From contig NZ_JAGA01000002.1 of NCBI RefSeq assembly GCF_000526415.1, forward strand, positions 454,001 to 518,000: a DNA stretch of 64,000 bases. Reading direction: 5' to 3'. Origin of the DNA: Kallotenue papyrolyticum (lineage in GTDB: Bacteria > Chloroflexota > Chloroflexia > Chloroflexales > Kallotenuaceae). A program made the position numbers and the translations under genes. The notes beneath the pieces were generated by a model that was not told the DNA's origin, searched no databases, and saw only the letters and a list, made by a program, of their open reading frames with translations. Below are positions 33,843 through 42,512 of the stretch, piece by piece (the first letter of the stretch is position 1; the number at the start of each line of letters is the position of its first letter).

Positions 33843-34818
33843 ACGAGTAGGTGCGCTTTGTTATCCGCAGATAACCTAGGACGAGAACGCTACAAGCGAT
33901 CTCTCCAACAGTCAGGAGAATTTTGACGATAATCGTAGCAGCGACCGATATAGGTAGTGACCAGTGCTGTGCAAGAAGATAGGTCAGCGTGACCTCACGG
34001 GCAATACCAAGACTGCCCAGGCTCAAGCTGACAGCATAGCTCGCCAGACCTGCCAGAAGCCAGCTCCGCGATAAGAGCCAGAGGTCGTCAGGATTGAGCG
34101 GCGTGAATGCCCGCATGATAGCTGCTAAAAACAATATACCGAGCGGCCAGGTGCCACCATACCAAGCCAACGAGGCTAACCACCCGAGGTGGCCCCATTG
34201 GCCGGTCCGCTCGATCTTGAACCGTCGCCGTACCCAGAGATGCAAGCGGCCTTGGGATCGACCTGCGCTCGCGACTACCATGACCGCGGTGAGCACAAGG
34301 GCTACCGCCAGAATGGTACTATGGGAGAGCGTTTCCCCAAGGAGATAGAGCAACGTACCGACACCGATCATAGCTGCCAACTCGCATAACGAAGCAGCCA
34401 CAACCATTTTGCGCGGCACCTGACGCTGCTGATAGTATTCTGTCCGATTGGCTATATACCAGGCAATGGTTGGTAGGTACTTTACCAGGTTGCTGGTGGC
34501 AATTGCTTCTGCATTCTCTCGGAGCGAAAATGGACCGAAGAAGTGTCGTGCTAGACAGTGCCAGCCGAGAGTATGCATTATATAAGTGATACCATAGATC
34601 CCGACTGCTAGCAGCAAATAGTGTGGTTTAAGCTGTAATGCTCCCGATGGCAGATCACGCCATGCCAGAAAAAGCCCAATGCTTACAACACCTAGTGATG
34701 CACTGGTCAATACCCGCCAGATGCGTCGTCGAATAGATGGCGATGTCCAATGTTGTGCAATTTTAAGCGAGTGTGCAGTCAACCGCTGTAAGCGTTCGCG
34801 TGTCGAAAGTTCCATCAT
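33829..34818 (-). CDS. Lysylphosphatidylglycerol synthase TM-region-like membrane protein
   Basis: 329 residues with about seven to eight hydrophobic helices. The order and motifs (NLVKYLPTIAWYIANR, YAVSLSLGSLGIAREVTLTYLL) resemble the AglD/LPG-synthase membrane family, common in glycan clusters and thought to act on lipid-linked intermediates. Its start overlaps the stop of the preceding methyltransferase (ATGATG at 34813-34818), showing tight coupling. Confidence 0.75.
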   Translation of the reverse strand: MMELSTRERLQRLTAHSLKIAQHWTSPSIRRRIWRVLTSASLGVVSIGLFLAWRDLPSGALQLKPHYLLLAVGIYGITYIMHTLGWHCLARHFFGPFSLRENAEAIATSNLVKYLPTIAWYIANRTEYYQQRQVPRKMVVAASLCELAAMIGVGTLLYLLGETLSHSTILAVALVLTAVMVVASAGRSQGRLHLWVRRRFKIERTGQWGHLGWLASLAWYGGTWPLGILFLAAIMRAFTPLNPDDLWLLSRSWLLAGLASYAVSLSLGSLGIAREVTLTYLLAQHWSLPISVAATIIVKILLTVGEIACSVLVLGYLRITKRTYSYDGN

Positions 34819-35630
34819 GATGATTTACACACAATGTAGGCTTGCGGCTGAGAGCGCTGCAACAGACTGCGGAGGATGCCTTCCCCAAAGCAGGGCTGAT
34901 CACCGCGCGACAGGAAGTACAGCGCAACACTATAGGCATCAAGCGATACACAAGCATCAGCGTCATAATCCCAGTATGTTTCAAAGTTCGGTTGGAGCGG
35001 TCGGTAGCGCAACGATGTTGGTCTGCCATTCCGCCAGTACTGCAATAACTCAGCCAAACGTTGCGGAAGGGTGACGGCCGTTTTGTAAGGAATTGACCGA
35101 CGCAGGGGTATCGTGAGTTTGGTCAGACGCTGACGTGGGGTAAGCTCACGGAACGGCCGTTTGTGCAGGCCTTGAGCAATCCATGGATCAACGGCATAGG
35201 CTGCGCTGAGAAAGATCGAGCCTCCGGGACGGACGACCCGACGCATTTCGTCTAGCATCTGTTGTGGTTCTTCGATATGCTCCAGGACCCAGATCGACCA
35301 GACGCCATCGAAGGTGTTGTCGTCAAATGGGAGGCGTATAGCCGAACCTACGCAGAACGGTTTACGCATGTAGAGGGCTGAGGTTGTAGCAATATCGATC
35401 CCGGTATAGTTTGGCACCAAATCTTGTAGCAATCCTGTGCCACAACCAATCTCTAAAACACGACCGTGCTCTAGGTTATGCATTCTAATCCATTGAAGTA
35501 GTGCTCTATAAATGCGCAGCCAAGAGCGATTGTGGGCATATGGGTGCTCTGCCTCCATTATGGGCTGCCAATCACGCATGACGCGTTGAAAATAACGCTG
35601 CGTATCACTGGCAAATGTTTTTTTGGTCAT
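34815..35630 (-). CDS. Class I SAM-dependent methyltransferase
   Basis: A 271-residue enzyme with SAM motif I HGRVLEIGCGTGLL (about residues 54-67), motif II IRLPFDDNTFDGVWSIWVLEHI, and MRRVVRPGGSIFLS. The C-terminal 100 residues form an extension probably contacting the acceptor. It overlaps the upstream methyltransferase gene by 4 nt. Likely a modifier of lipid-linked sugars in the same cluster; the acceptor is unknown. Confidence 0.85.
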   Translation of the reverse strand: MTKKTFASDTQRYFQRVMRDWQPIMEAEHPYAHNRSWLRIYRALLQWIRMHNLEHGRVLEIGCGTGLLQDLVPNYTGIDIATTSALYMRKPFCVGSAIRLPFDDNTFDGVWSIWVLEHIEEPQQMLDEMRRVVRPGGSIFLSAAYAVDPWIAQGLHKRPFRELTPRQRLTKLTIPLRRSIPYKTAVTLPQRLAELLQYWRNGRPTSLRYRPLQPNFETYWDYDADACVSLDAYSVALYFLSRGDQPCFGEGILRSLLQRSQPQAYIVCKSS

Positions 35631-36601
35631 GCAACTCTCCGAAAAACCGCAGTGATATTTGACCCGAGACGTTGCTTGTCAATGAACTTAAAGTAGGGTA
35701 GCCATAGAATTCGAAGCCATTTACTATATACTATCGCACGGATCAGATGCGTTATCCAGCTCTGCCCGAAATGATCCACAGCCATGAGGATTATGCTCGT
35801 GCTACTAGCTGCATAGCTGCCATATACGCAACGGCGTTCAATCTCTATGAACCCCCGCTCTTCCATGAGTCGGCGTAGCAGGTCACCGGGATAGAGGTAA
35901 AGGTGTCGGGGTAGCTCATAGCCTAACCAATAGCGTCCGAATAGTCGGCGGTCGATGCTGGCTGTATTGGGGTGATTCACGACGAATACCCCGCCAGGGC
36001 GCAGGAGACGCGCAACCGCGTCAAGAATAGCTAGTGGATCGTGGACGTGCTCGAGCACGTCCCACATCGTGATGGCATCGAAGGAGGCATCAGCAAAAGG
36101 CGCCTCGTTTAGTACGGCGCTCACAACCGGCACCCCTGCTGCGTGCTGCGCACGTGTAGCCGCGGCATGGTTGGGTTCCAGACCAATGACTGACCAGCCT
36201 GGCTGTAACTTCATTTCGGATAAAAAGTCGCCCGTTGCGCACCCGACATCTAGTAAGCGCCCGCACCGAACATATTTGGTGATCACCCGACAGCGCTTGC
36301 GCAGACCATAGCGGCGATCCAGACGCTTGAGCCAGTGCTCGGTGGCGAGCTCAGGCGTGTACTGGGGATACTCGTCCGGATAGAAATAGCGCATGGACTG
36401 ACGGGTAGGCCTTGGATGCTGATACATAACGCCGCATCCATGGCAGAGATACATGCGGTAGTTCTGGGTTCCGCCGAGAAAGAGATCGGTCCGTTCAGCC
36501 ACCAGCGTGCGCTGGTGGCTGCCGCAGATCTCACACGCAGTCCATTCCAATTGCGGCTCAACAGGAGCAGTAGGCATGATGGCATTCATCAATCGCGCCA
36601 A
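35627..36601 (-). CDS. Zinc-ribbon class I methyltransferase
   Basis: 324 residues. An N-terminal zinc ribbon with two CxxC pairs (CEICGS and CHGCGVMYQHPRP, about residues 23-60) precedes a SAM domain (RLLDVGCATGDFLSEM; FDAITMWDVLEHVHDP; LLRPGGVFVVNHPN). This architecture is common among C- or O-methyltransferases of deoxysugar and capsule pathways. The N-terminus overlaps the glycosyltransferase gene by 13 nt. A start at the second Met (residue 5) is equally possible. Confidence 0.87.
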   Translation of the reverse strand: MARLMNAIMPTAPVEPQLEWTACEICGSHQRTLVAERTDLFLGGTQNYRMYLCHGCGVMYQHPRPTRQSMRYFYPDEYPQYTPELATEHWLKRLDRRYGLRKRCRVITKYVRCGRLLDVGCATGDFLSEMKLQPGWSVIGLEPNHAAATRAQHAAGVPVVSAVLNEAPFADASFDAITMWDVLEHVHDPLAILDAVARLLRPGGVFVVNHPNTASIDRRLFGRYWLGYELPRHLYLYPGDLLRRLMEERGFIEIERRCVYGSYAASSTSIILMAVDHFGQSWITHLIRAIVYSKWLRILWLPYFKFIDKQRLGSNITAVFRRVA

Positions 36602-37533
36602 CCCATCCGCGCCTCAGCTGCTGTCTGCAGATGGAGACCAGTCCAGACTCCCCGCAAGAACGTTGGGATGCTCCGCAGGTTACCCTTGATCGTCTCGCGC
36701 AGAGCCACCCAACTCACATAGGTTGCCAGCAGACCCAACGAGTGATGTTTGCGGTGGTAGCGCGCGCAGCTCCTTCCGAGTACCTCCCACCAACGTTGCG
36801 ACTTAGGACTATTCAGGGTGCTACGTGATACTTTATGCCATACATAAGCATGGGCTGCGAAGACAATCCGCTGCCCGAGTTTGCGGGCTTGTAAGCAAAA
36901 ATCCCAGTCATCGTAGTAAAAGAAATACTGTTCATCAAACATCAGGCGCTGGCATAATTCGCGTGTGAGCAGGAGGCAGCAACTGGGGGCATACTCAATC
37001 GGCTTGGTTTCAGCATACGCTGGACCATCTTTGCGGTTTTTTCCGCGCATGACGATATTGGAGGGCATCCAGCGGGCATAGGCGCCAGCCGACCAAATTG
37101 TATCACGTGCATCGTAGTACAAAATTTTAGGCATGACAATGCCGCAATTGGGCCATGCCTGCTGTGCCTCAATCATGCGATCGACAACCTGTGGATCCAC
37201 GATGAGATCGTTGTTCATGACCACAATATAGTCAGCCCCATGCGCGAGCGCTTTTTGAATTCCCCGGTTATAGCCGGCGGCAATCCCTAGATTCTCGCTA
37301 CAGCGCACCAACTCAATCTCAGGATGCTGGGCTTGGAGTTTTACGGGGCTATCGTCACTTGACGCGTTGTCTACGACGATGATGTGCCGATGTGGGTAGG
37401 TAAGTTTGCCCAGCGAGCACAGGCACTCATGAGTATCGGCGTAGCCATTCCAGTTCAGCACGACGAGGCAGACCAGTGGCTGCGCCCGTTCACGAGATGG
37501 GAGCCCATGGCTCATCGTGGGTGGTTGATGCAT
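36589..37533 (-). CDS. Glycosyltransferase family 2 protein
   Basis: A 314-residue GT-A enzyme of the rhamnosyltransferase-like type. Motifs: VVLNWNGYADTHECL, IIVVDNASSDDS, and the DXD-like VMNNDLIVDP; later YDDWDFCLQARKLG is the ED-like acceptor motif. It contains no membrane anchor, although the C-terminal helix LATYVSWVALRETI may associate with the membrane. Part of the minus-strand cluster. Confidence 0.9.
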   Translation of the reverse strand: MHQPPTMSHGLPSRERAQPLVCLVVLNWNGYADTHECLCSLGKLTYPHRHIIVVDNASSDDSPVKLQAQHPEIELVRCSENLGIAAGYNRGIQKALAHGADYIVVMNNDLIVDPQVVDRMIEAQQAWPNCGIVMPKILYYDARDTIWSAGAYARWMPSNIVMRGKNRKDGPAYAETKPIEYAPSCCLLLTRELCQRLMFDEQYFFYYDDWDFCLQARKLGQRIVFAAHAYVWHKVSRSTLNSPKSQRWWEVLGRSCARYHRKHHSLGLLATYVSWVALRETIKGNLRSIPTFLRGVWTGLHLQTAAEARMGWRD

Positions 37534-37566
37534 CGTCTATGCCGGAACTGTCCTTCGTTTGGTTCC

Positions 37567-38775
37567 TCAGTGTTTGACGGGCAGATTATACATGCTTAAC
37601 CACTCCTGCGCCAGCGTGTGCCATTCAAATGCTGTCGCACGCTGCCGTGCGCCGAACGCCAAGGAGTGACGGAACTGTGGATCGCGCAGCACCCTTAAGA
37701 TGCCCTCTGCCAAGGCTCTTGCATCCCCAGGCGTGACGACGACCCCGGCCTGATCTCCCAATGTTTCTGCCCGATCGCCAACGTTGCCGGTGACAACTGG
37801 TACGCCCTGGGCCAGACTTTCGACAATTTTGAGGGGTGAGCGCCCGCGCGCACCCGGTGAGTCCTCAACCGGATCAACAGAACAGTCTGCCAAAGCAAGG
37901 TAGAGGCGTGTCTGATCCGCGGGTACCTGCCCAATCCAGTGGATCGCAAAGTCGATCCCCAAACGGCAAGCTTGGGTTTGGAGGGCTGGTAGATCGTCGC
38001 CATTGCCAACCATAAGCAGGCGAGCGCTTGGAAGCGCGCGTAGCACCAGCGCAAAGGCCTCGATCAATAAACCGACGCTGTGGGCGATATTGCTCATCGT
38101 GCCGAGGTAGAGCACCACTGGGCAATCTTCTAGCGCAAGTCGTTGTCTCAGCGTATTCACCGCAGCCACGGGTGGCTGCTGGAAGTGCTCAGCATGAACA
38201 CCGTTCGGTATGTAGAAGAGACGTGTAGATGGGATGCCCAATGTCAGGCAGCGCTCATACAGAAAACGGGTATTCACGCTCACGGCGCGCGCCATCACCG
38301 GCAATCGGTCTTCCCACCAGCGCACCAATTGCCGTTGCCATGCTCCGCTAAATCGATTGGCGGCAGCTTCGTAATCATCACAATCGACATACAGCGAGCA
38401 GCGTGCGGCACGCGCGGCGAGAATGCCGGCAAGGCCATTGATGGGTTGAGGTTTGGCGATGTGGATAGCATCAGGATTACGCACAAGAGCGTAGTGAGCG
38501 AGCGCCAGTGCTCCGCGCAACGCAACCAGGATCAACTTGAGCGGGCTAAAATAGTAGCGGTGACCGGCCAACCCGTAAACATGCATCTGCCCGACATGAG
38601 CGATTTGGACGCCGTCACACACCCAATGACGAGGTTGCAGCTGATCATAGGTGGGATGCAGTAGGGCTAGATCAACTGCATGGCCTGCGCGCACCAGTTC
38701 TCGCGCAACCGGCAGCCAGCGGCCGCGTGGTGAAGGATTATCTATTCCTGATGTGCCGAGAAAGATGATGTGCAT
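37567..38775 (-). CDS. Glycosyltransferase family 4 protein
   Basis: A 402-residue GT-B enzyme. The N-terminal domain begins MHIIFLGTSGIDNPSPRGRW; the donor domain shows VVLYLGTMSNIAHSVGLL, ARLLMVGNGDDLPAL, and a region (LALADCSVDPVEDSPGARGR to PLKIVESLAQGVPVVTGNVGD) with the GT4 Glu motif. AAGG lies 6 nt before the ATG. It appears to be the first gene of the cluster running down to the nucleotidyltransferase, 33 bp upstream of the GT2 gene. Confidence 0.88.
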   Translation of the reverse strand: MHIIFLGTSGIDNPSPRGRWLPVARELVRAGHAVDLALLHPTYDQLQPRHWVCDGVQIAHVGQMHVYGLAGHRYYFSPLKLILVALRGALALAHYALVRNPDAIHIAKPQPINGLAGILAARAARCSLYVDCDDYEAAANRFSGAWQRQLVRWWEDRLPVMARAVSVNTRFLYERCLTLGIPSTRLFYIPNGVHAEHFQQPPVAAVNTLRQRLALEDCPVVLYLGTMSNIAHSVGLLIEAFALVLRALPSARLLMVGNGDDLPALQTQACRLGIDFAIHWIGQVPADQTRLYLALADCSVDPVEDSPGARGRSPLKIVESLAQGVPVVTGNVGDRAETLGDQAGVVVTPGDARALAEGILRVLRDPQFRHSLAFGARQRATAFEWHTLAQEWLSMYNLPVKH

Positions 38776-38936
38776 CGTGCCTTGTCGTCGCTGCAGAGCG
38801 GATAGGAGCGAGAGTAGGTGCTCACCAATCCGTCTGCTGTGATCATCAGGTTGTTGCTGATCGGTTATTCATCTGTGGTGAGGAGTGTAGCCATCCCTAG
38901 GTAAGGGTTGTGCTGCTTCCAACCGGTCAGATACAT

Positions 38937-40436
38937 TTAGCGTGGCAAAAACTGGCTAAAGATGGCCTGGTACGCTTGCATCTGCGGCGAATACTGGGTT
39001 GGCCCTAACCGGCCTCCCAGGCAATAGATTTTGCCGTTCAGCAGCACGACCCCCGGTTGCGCACCGATTGGCGCAGGAGGCGCTTCCAGCTCATCCCAGC
39101 TATCAGTCGTTACATTGTATTTCGCTGGGATGCCAGTTGGTTCACCGCCAAGGAGGATGAGCGATGATAGAACCATCGCAGTACTCATCCGCGTACGCGG
39201 CTGTGGCAGAGGCGCGCGCCGACTCCAAGGCGCAGCGGTTTCCAGGGCAGGAGTATAGATCTCGTTACTGGTCAGCGCACCATGTTCGTTCTCACCGCCC
39301 ATAACATAAATACGATCTTCTACAACACCGGCAGCCGCAAATGCGCGTGCCGTCGGCATTGTCGAGCGCATTTGCCACGACTCGCGTTCCGGATCATATT
39401 CAAACACCTCGGTGCGGTAGCGCGTTCCGTCCCAGCCACCGATCAGGTAGATTTTGCCATCAAGCGTCACCAGGGTATAGCCACTGCGTGGCTCGGGCAG
39501 CTTCGGGAGCGTTTCCCACTGCTCGCTCCGGAGATCGTAGCGCTCGAAGCGGTCGGTGATATCAGTTGGGTTCGCCGAACGTCGGCCACCGGGAACGTAG
39601 AGTTTGCCGCTCAGGACAACGGCGCGGACATCCGTGACGGCAGTTGGTTTGGGGCTGAGACCTGTCCAGGTACCAGAGCCTACGTCAAAACGCATGAGGC
39701 TCTTGAGCACACCATGCTCATTCTCGCCGCCTACAACGTAGATGCGATCTTCAAAGGTCGCTATGGCAAACGCTGCACGAGGCTCCGGCATGTCCCCGAG
39801 TCTCTGCCACCGCGCTGGCAAAGCGTCCGATGGTTGCTCCTGAGATCTGGTTATGGCCGTCGGACGCAACAACCAGACCAGGCCCGCAATAATCAGAACG
39901 GTAGCTGCCAGCATGCCCGATAGAAACAACCGGCGCCGTTGGAGGACTGCGGTGCTGATCGGCGGAACAGACGTTTCTGCTGTCGGCAGCGAGCTGCCAG
40001 GCTCTACATGTTGTGCCGGTGGCCTGTCCACAGTGGGGGGCCGCGCCGCGATAGCCTGCGCTTCTGGAGGTGACAGCGGCTGGGGCGCTCCTTCTTTGAC
40101 GCCCGGTGCCGGCGCCTCAGTGGGCGTTATCTGCGAGGTTCCATGAAGCGCGGGTGGTGGTGCAACGTCTGGCTTGGGCGCTGCCTCTGCCGATGGCGCA
40201 CTCTCGAGCGTAATAATACCGGTGCGCACCGCGTACATCGAGGCTTCCGTCCGCGAGGCCGCGCCGATCTTGCTGAAAACGTTGCGTAGGTGAACCTTGA
40301 CGGTATTGACGCTGATGCCCAGGTGGTGAGCGATTTGTTGGTTGGAGAGCCCCTGCGCGACCAGTCGCAGGATTTCGCGCTCGCGCTCACTGAGCTGTTG
40401 AATCTCCGGTTGTGATTCGCTGGGCATGATCCTCAC
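38937..40436 (-). CDS. Membrane-anchored LuxR-type regulator with extracellular kelch propeller
   Basis: A 499-residue protein. Residues 13-75 form a LuxR/GerE helix-turn-helix (LSEREREILRLVAQGLSNQQ and HHLGISVNTVKVHLRNVF). A Pro/Ala-rich linker follows (80-165), then one membrane helix after RRR (about 170-190). Outside the cell lies a six-bladed kelch propeller (about 205-499) with blades such as DRIYVVGGENEHG, GKIYLIGGWDG and GKIYCLGGRLG. The topology places DNA binding inside and the propeller outside, like ToxR/CadC-type one-component sensors. Targets could be the adjacent glycan genes. Start GTG 40436 or ATG 40427. Confidence 0.88.
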   Translation of the reverse strand: MRIMPSESQPEIQQLSEREREILRLVAQGLSNQQIAHHLGISVNTVKVHLRNVFSKIGAASRTEASMYAVRTGIITLESAPSAEAAPKPDVAPPPALHGTSQITPTEAPAPGVKEGAPQPLSPPEAQAIAARPPTVDRPPAQHVEPGSSLPTAETSVPPISTAVLQRRRLFLSGMLAATVLIIAGLVWLLRPTAITRSQEQPSDALPARWQRLGDMPEPRAAFAIATFEDRIYVVGGENEHGVLKSLMRFDVGSGTWTGLSPKPTAVTDVRAVVLSGKLYVPGGRRSANPTDITDRFERYDLRSEQWETLPKLPEPRSGYTLVTLDGKIYLIGGWDGTRYRTEVFEYDPERESWQMRSTMPTARAFAAAGVVEDRIYVMGGENEHGALTSNEIYTPALETAAPWSRRAPLPQPRTRMSTAMVLSSLILLGGEPTGIPAKYNVTTDSWDELEAPPAPIGAQPGVVLLNGKIYCLGGRLGPTQYSPQMQAYQAIFSQFLPR

Positions 40437-40470
40437 AGGCAGTGCGCATTGAGAGCGCTTCGGCTAGGGC

Positions 40471-40499
40471 ATAATGCCATACAGATCTATCAGCGTCAA
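40471..40499 (-). promoter_or_regulatory. Promoter of the LuxR-kelch gene
   Basis: Minus-strand TTGACG (40494-40499), 17-nt spacer and CATTAT (40471-40476), about 35 nt before the start. The -35 box overlaps the stop codon of the upstream gene. Confidence 0.6.
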
Positions 40500-42394
40500 G
40501 GTTCGGGGCGTACCGCGAAGATGGTGACGCCCTCCTCATCGTAGATTGGGAGAAAGCGTGGATTGCTCCAGAGCAGATCGGGCTTGATCGGACCGCCGCG
40601 TTGGCCGATGAAGATGTAGTTGATGTGCGCATCACGTACGAGTTGTTCTAGTGCGGCCTGATCGGTTGGCGACAAGGCAGCAATGCGCCGGTTCAACGCC
40701 TCAACCTGCTGCTTGTAAGCGGGTGAGCCATAAATATACAAAGCGGGTGGTGTGGTTACCCAGCGACCACCGAGCGGCAAGAGCCACCACCCGCCATCTG
40801 TTCCGCGCGGTGCCCCATTCACCCAGTGCGTGCTGTTGACAAGCCAGCGCCCATTGGCCGGTGTTTGCGCAATGGCCCATTCGATGGCACGTCGATCGGC
40901 GGGTGTAGCCAATATCGTGGCCGGGTTGATGACGGTGCGAAGCTGCCAGGTCCCTAGCAGGGCCAGCCCACTTAGCAGCAGCCATGCTGCGCTCCGCGCC
41001 AGTGCTCGCCTCGTGTGCGACAGGTGATGACCAAACCAGCGTAGTAATTCGTTGAGGCCGGCGGCTACCAGCACACCAACCGGTAAAAACAGGGTGATTT
41101 GGACCGTGTGGTTCGTGATAAACCACGAGGATGGCAGTCCGACTATGGTGGGGTTAGCGAGCAACAGGAGTGTGAGGACCCACATTGCGATGATGATGAC
41201 GCGCCAGCGTCGTTGCCAGATTGCCAGGAGCGTGCTCGCGCCTGCCAGCACAAACAACACCGGCTGATTACCTGATTGCAGCAGTCCCCAATCTACACTG
41301 TTATAGCTTGCCGGTCCCGCCAGCCTACTCGGTTGCTGAGCCACAGGTGCGATCGCCTGTCGAAACACCTCAGCAGCCCAGGGTGCGACAAGTATTGCTG
41401 CACCGGTCAAACCCGATCCGAAGCGAAGCAACAGATCGCTCATCCTGCGCGATTGGACTATTGTTACCACCCCGTAGGCGATCATGAATGCGGCATAGAA
41501 GGCGAGAACACGGTAGTGAATAATCATCAAACCAGCGACGAGCAGACTCACCAGCACGACGAGACGCCAGGAGTAGATCCGCCGCTCGGCGAGCGCCAGC
41601 GACGCCAGCATCAGCACGGGCAGCACCAGCAGGCCGGTCAGTTGGGTGTAGCGTCCCCAGGTAACATAGTAGGCTGGCAGCAACGAAAGCAGACCGACTA
41701 CGCCGGCAGCCAGCAGACCGGCACGGGGTGAGCGTAGCAGGAAGCTGCCCAGCGCATACATCTGCAGGGCCATCAATGCGTTGAGGACCTGCCCGCTCCA
41801 CAGCACGGCGGTGGGCAGATCGAGTTCAGCTAAGCCGCGCCAGGTGGCGACGATGGTGTGAAAGCCCCAGTGATAGACCAGGTGTTCGACCGGTAGGTAT
41901 GGCTGGAGCGAGGTTGGGATGCGTCCGGTCTCGCCGACAATGCGCACCAGCAGCGTATGGTGGAGCGAGTCAACCCACAACGGCAGGGCGATGCCACGAA
42001 TCTGGAGAGCACGGGTCAAACCGACCAGACTCAGCAGGCCGATCAGGCTCAGCCACAGCCAGCGCGGCGCGCGGGGCCGTTGCCCTTGCCGGTAGACGCG
42101 CCAAGCGGCAACGATCATCAGGGCTGCCGCCTGAAACCGCAGCACTGCTGGCGTCAGCGCGATGCCCAGGGTGCTGTGCCAGAGAAACCAGATCGGGATC
42201 AGGCTGAGACTCAGCGCCAGCCAGACCGCCGGCGCGGCCAGGTGCGGCAGACGGAGGTCGCGTCCTAGCCAGGACCAGGCCAGATACCCTGGTGCAAACA
42301 GAACAATCACGCCGGCCAATCCGTAGCGGCCTGCCGGTGTGAGCGCCAGGCTCGCTCCGATCAGCAGTCCAACGATGATCGCCGTCCGGCGCAT
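40496..42394 (-). CDS. Large multi-pass membrane protein (glycosyltransferase C-like)
   Basis: 632 residues with about 13 hydrophobic segments in residues 1-480 and a soluble C-terminal domain of about 140 residues (AIEWAIAQTPANGRWLVN ... LEQLVRDAHINYIFIGQ). An extracytoplasmic loop with ALPLWVDSLHHTLLVRIVGE resembles the first loop of GT-C enzymes, which usually carries the acidic catalytic residue. A similar layout is seen in the partial gene at the right edge. Probably transfers sugars to envelope glycans from a lipid-linked donor; the family is not certain. Confidence 0.65.
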   Translation of the reverse strand: MRRTAIIVGLLIGASLALTPAGRYGLAGVIVLFAPGYLAWSWLGRDLRLPHLAAPAVWLALSLSLIPIWFLWHSTLGIALTPAVLRFQAAALMIVAAWRVYRQGQRPRAPRWLWLSLIGLLSLVGLTRALQIRGIALPLWVDSLHHTLLVRIVGETGRIPTSLQPYLPVEHLVYHWGFHTIVATWRGLAELDLPTAVLWSGQVLNALMALQMYALGSFLLRSPRAGLLAAGVVGLLSLLPAYYVTWGRYTQLTGLLVLPVLMLASLALAERRIYSWRLVVLVSLLVAGLMIIHYRVLAFYAAFMIAYGVVTIVQSRRMSDLLLRFGSGLTGAAILVAPWAAEVFRQAIAPVAQQPSRLAGPASYNSVDWGLLQSGNQPVLFVLAGASTLLAIWQRRWRVIIIAMWVLTLLLLANPTIVGLPSSWFITNHTVQITLFLPVGVLVAAGLNELLRWFGHHLSHTRRALARSAAWLLLSGLALLGTWQLRTVINPATILATPADRRAIEWAIAQTPANGRWLVNSTHWVNGAPRGTDGGWWLLPLGGRWVTTPPALYIYGSPAYKQQVEALNRRIAALSPTDQAALEQLVRDAHINYIFIGQRGGPIKPDLLWSNPRFLPIYDEEGVTIFAVRPEP

Positions 42395-42512
42395 GGTGGC
42401 GTCCCCTACTCCTGTTCATGGATGCTGTGCAGGCAGTATACCGCTTCAAGCATCAAGCGGCTCCAGGATCGGAACCACCCGATCCCAGAGCCGCCTGTAC
42501 AATCCGTTTCGC

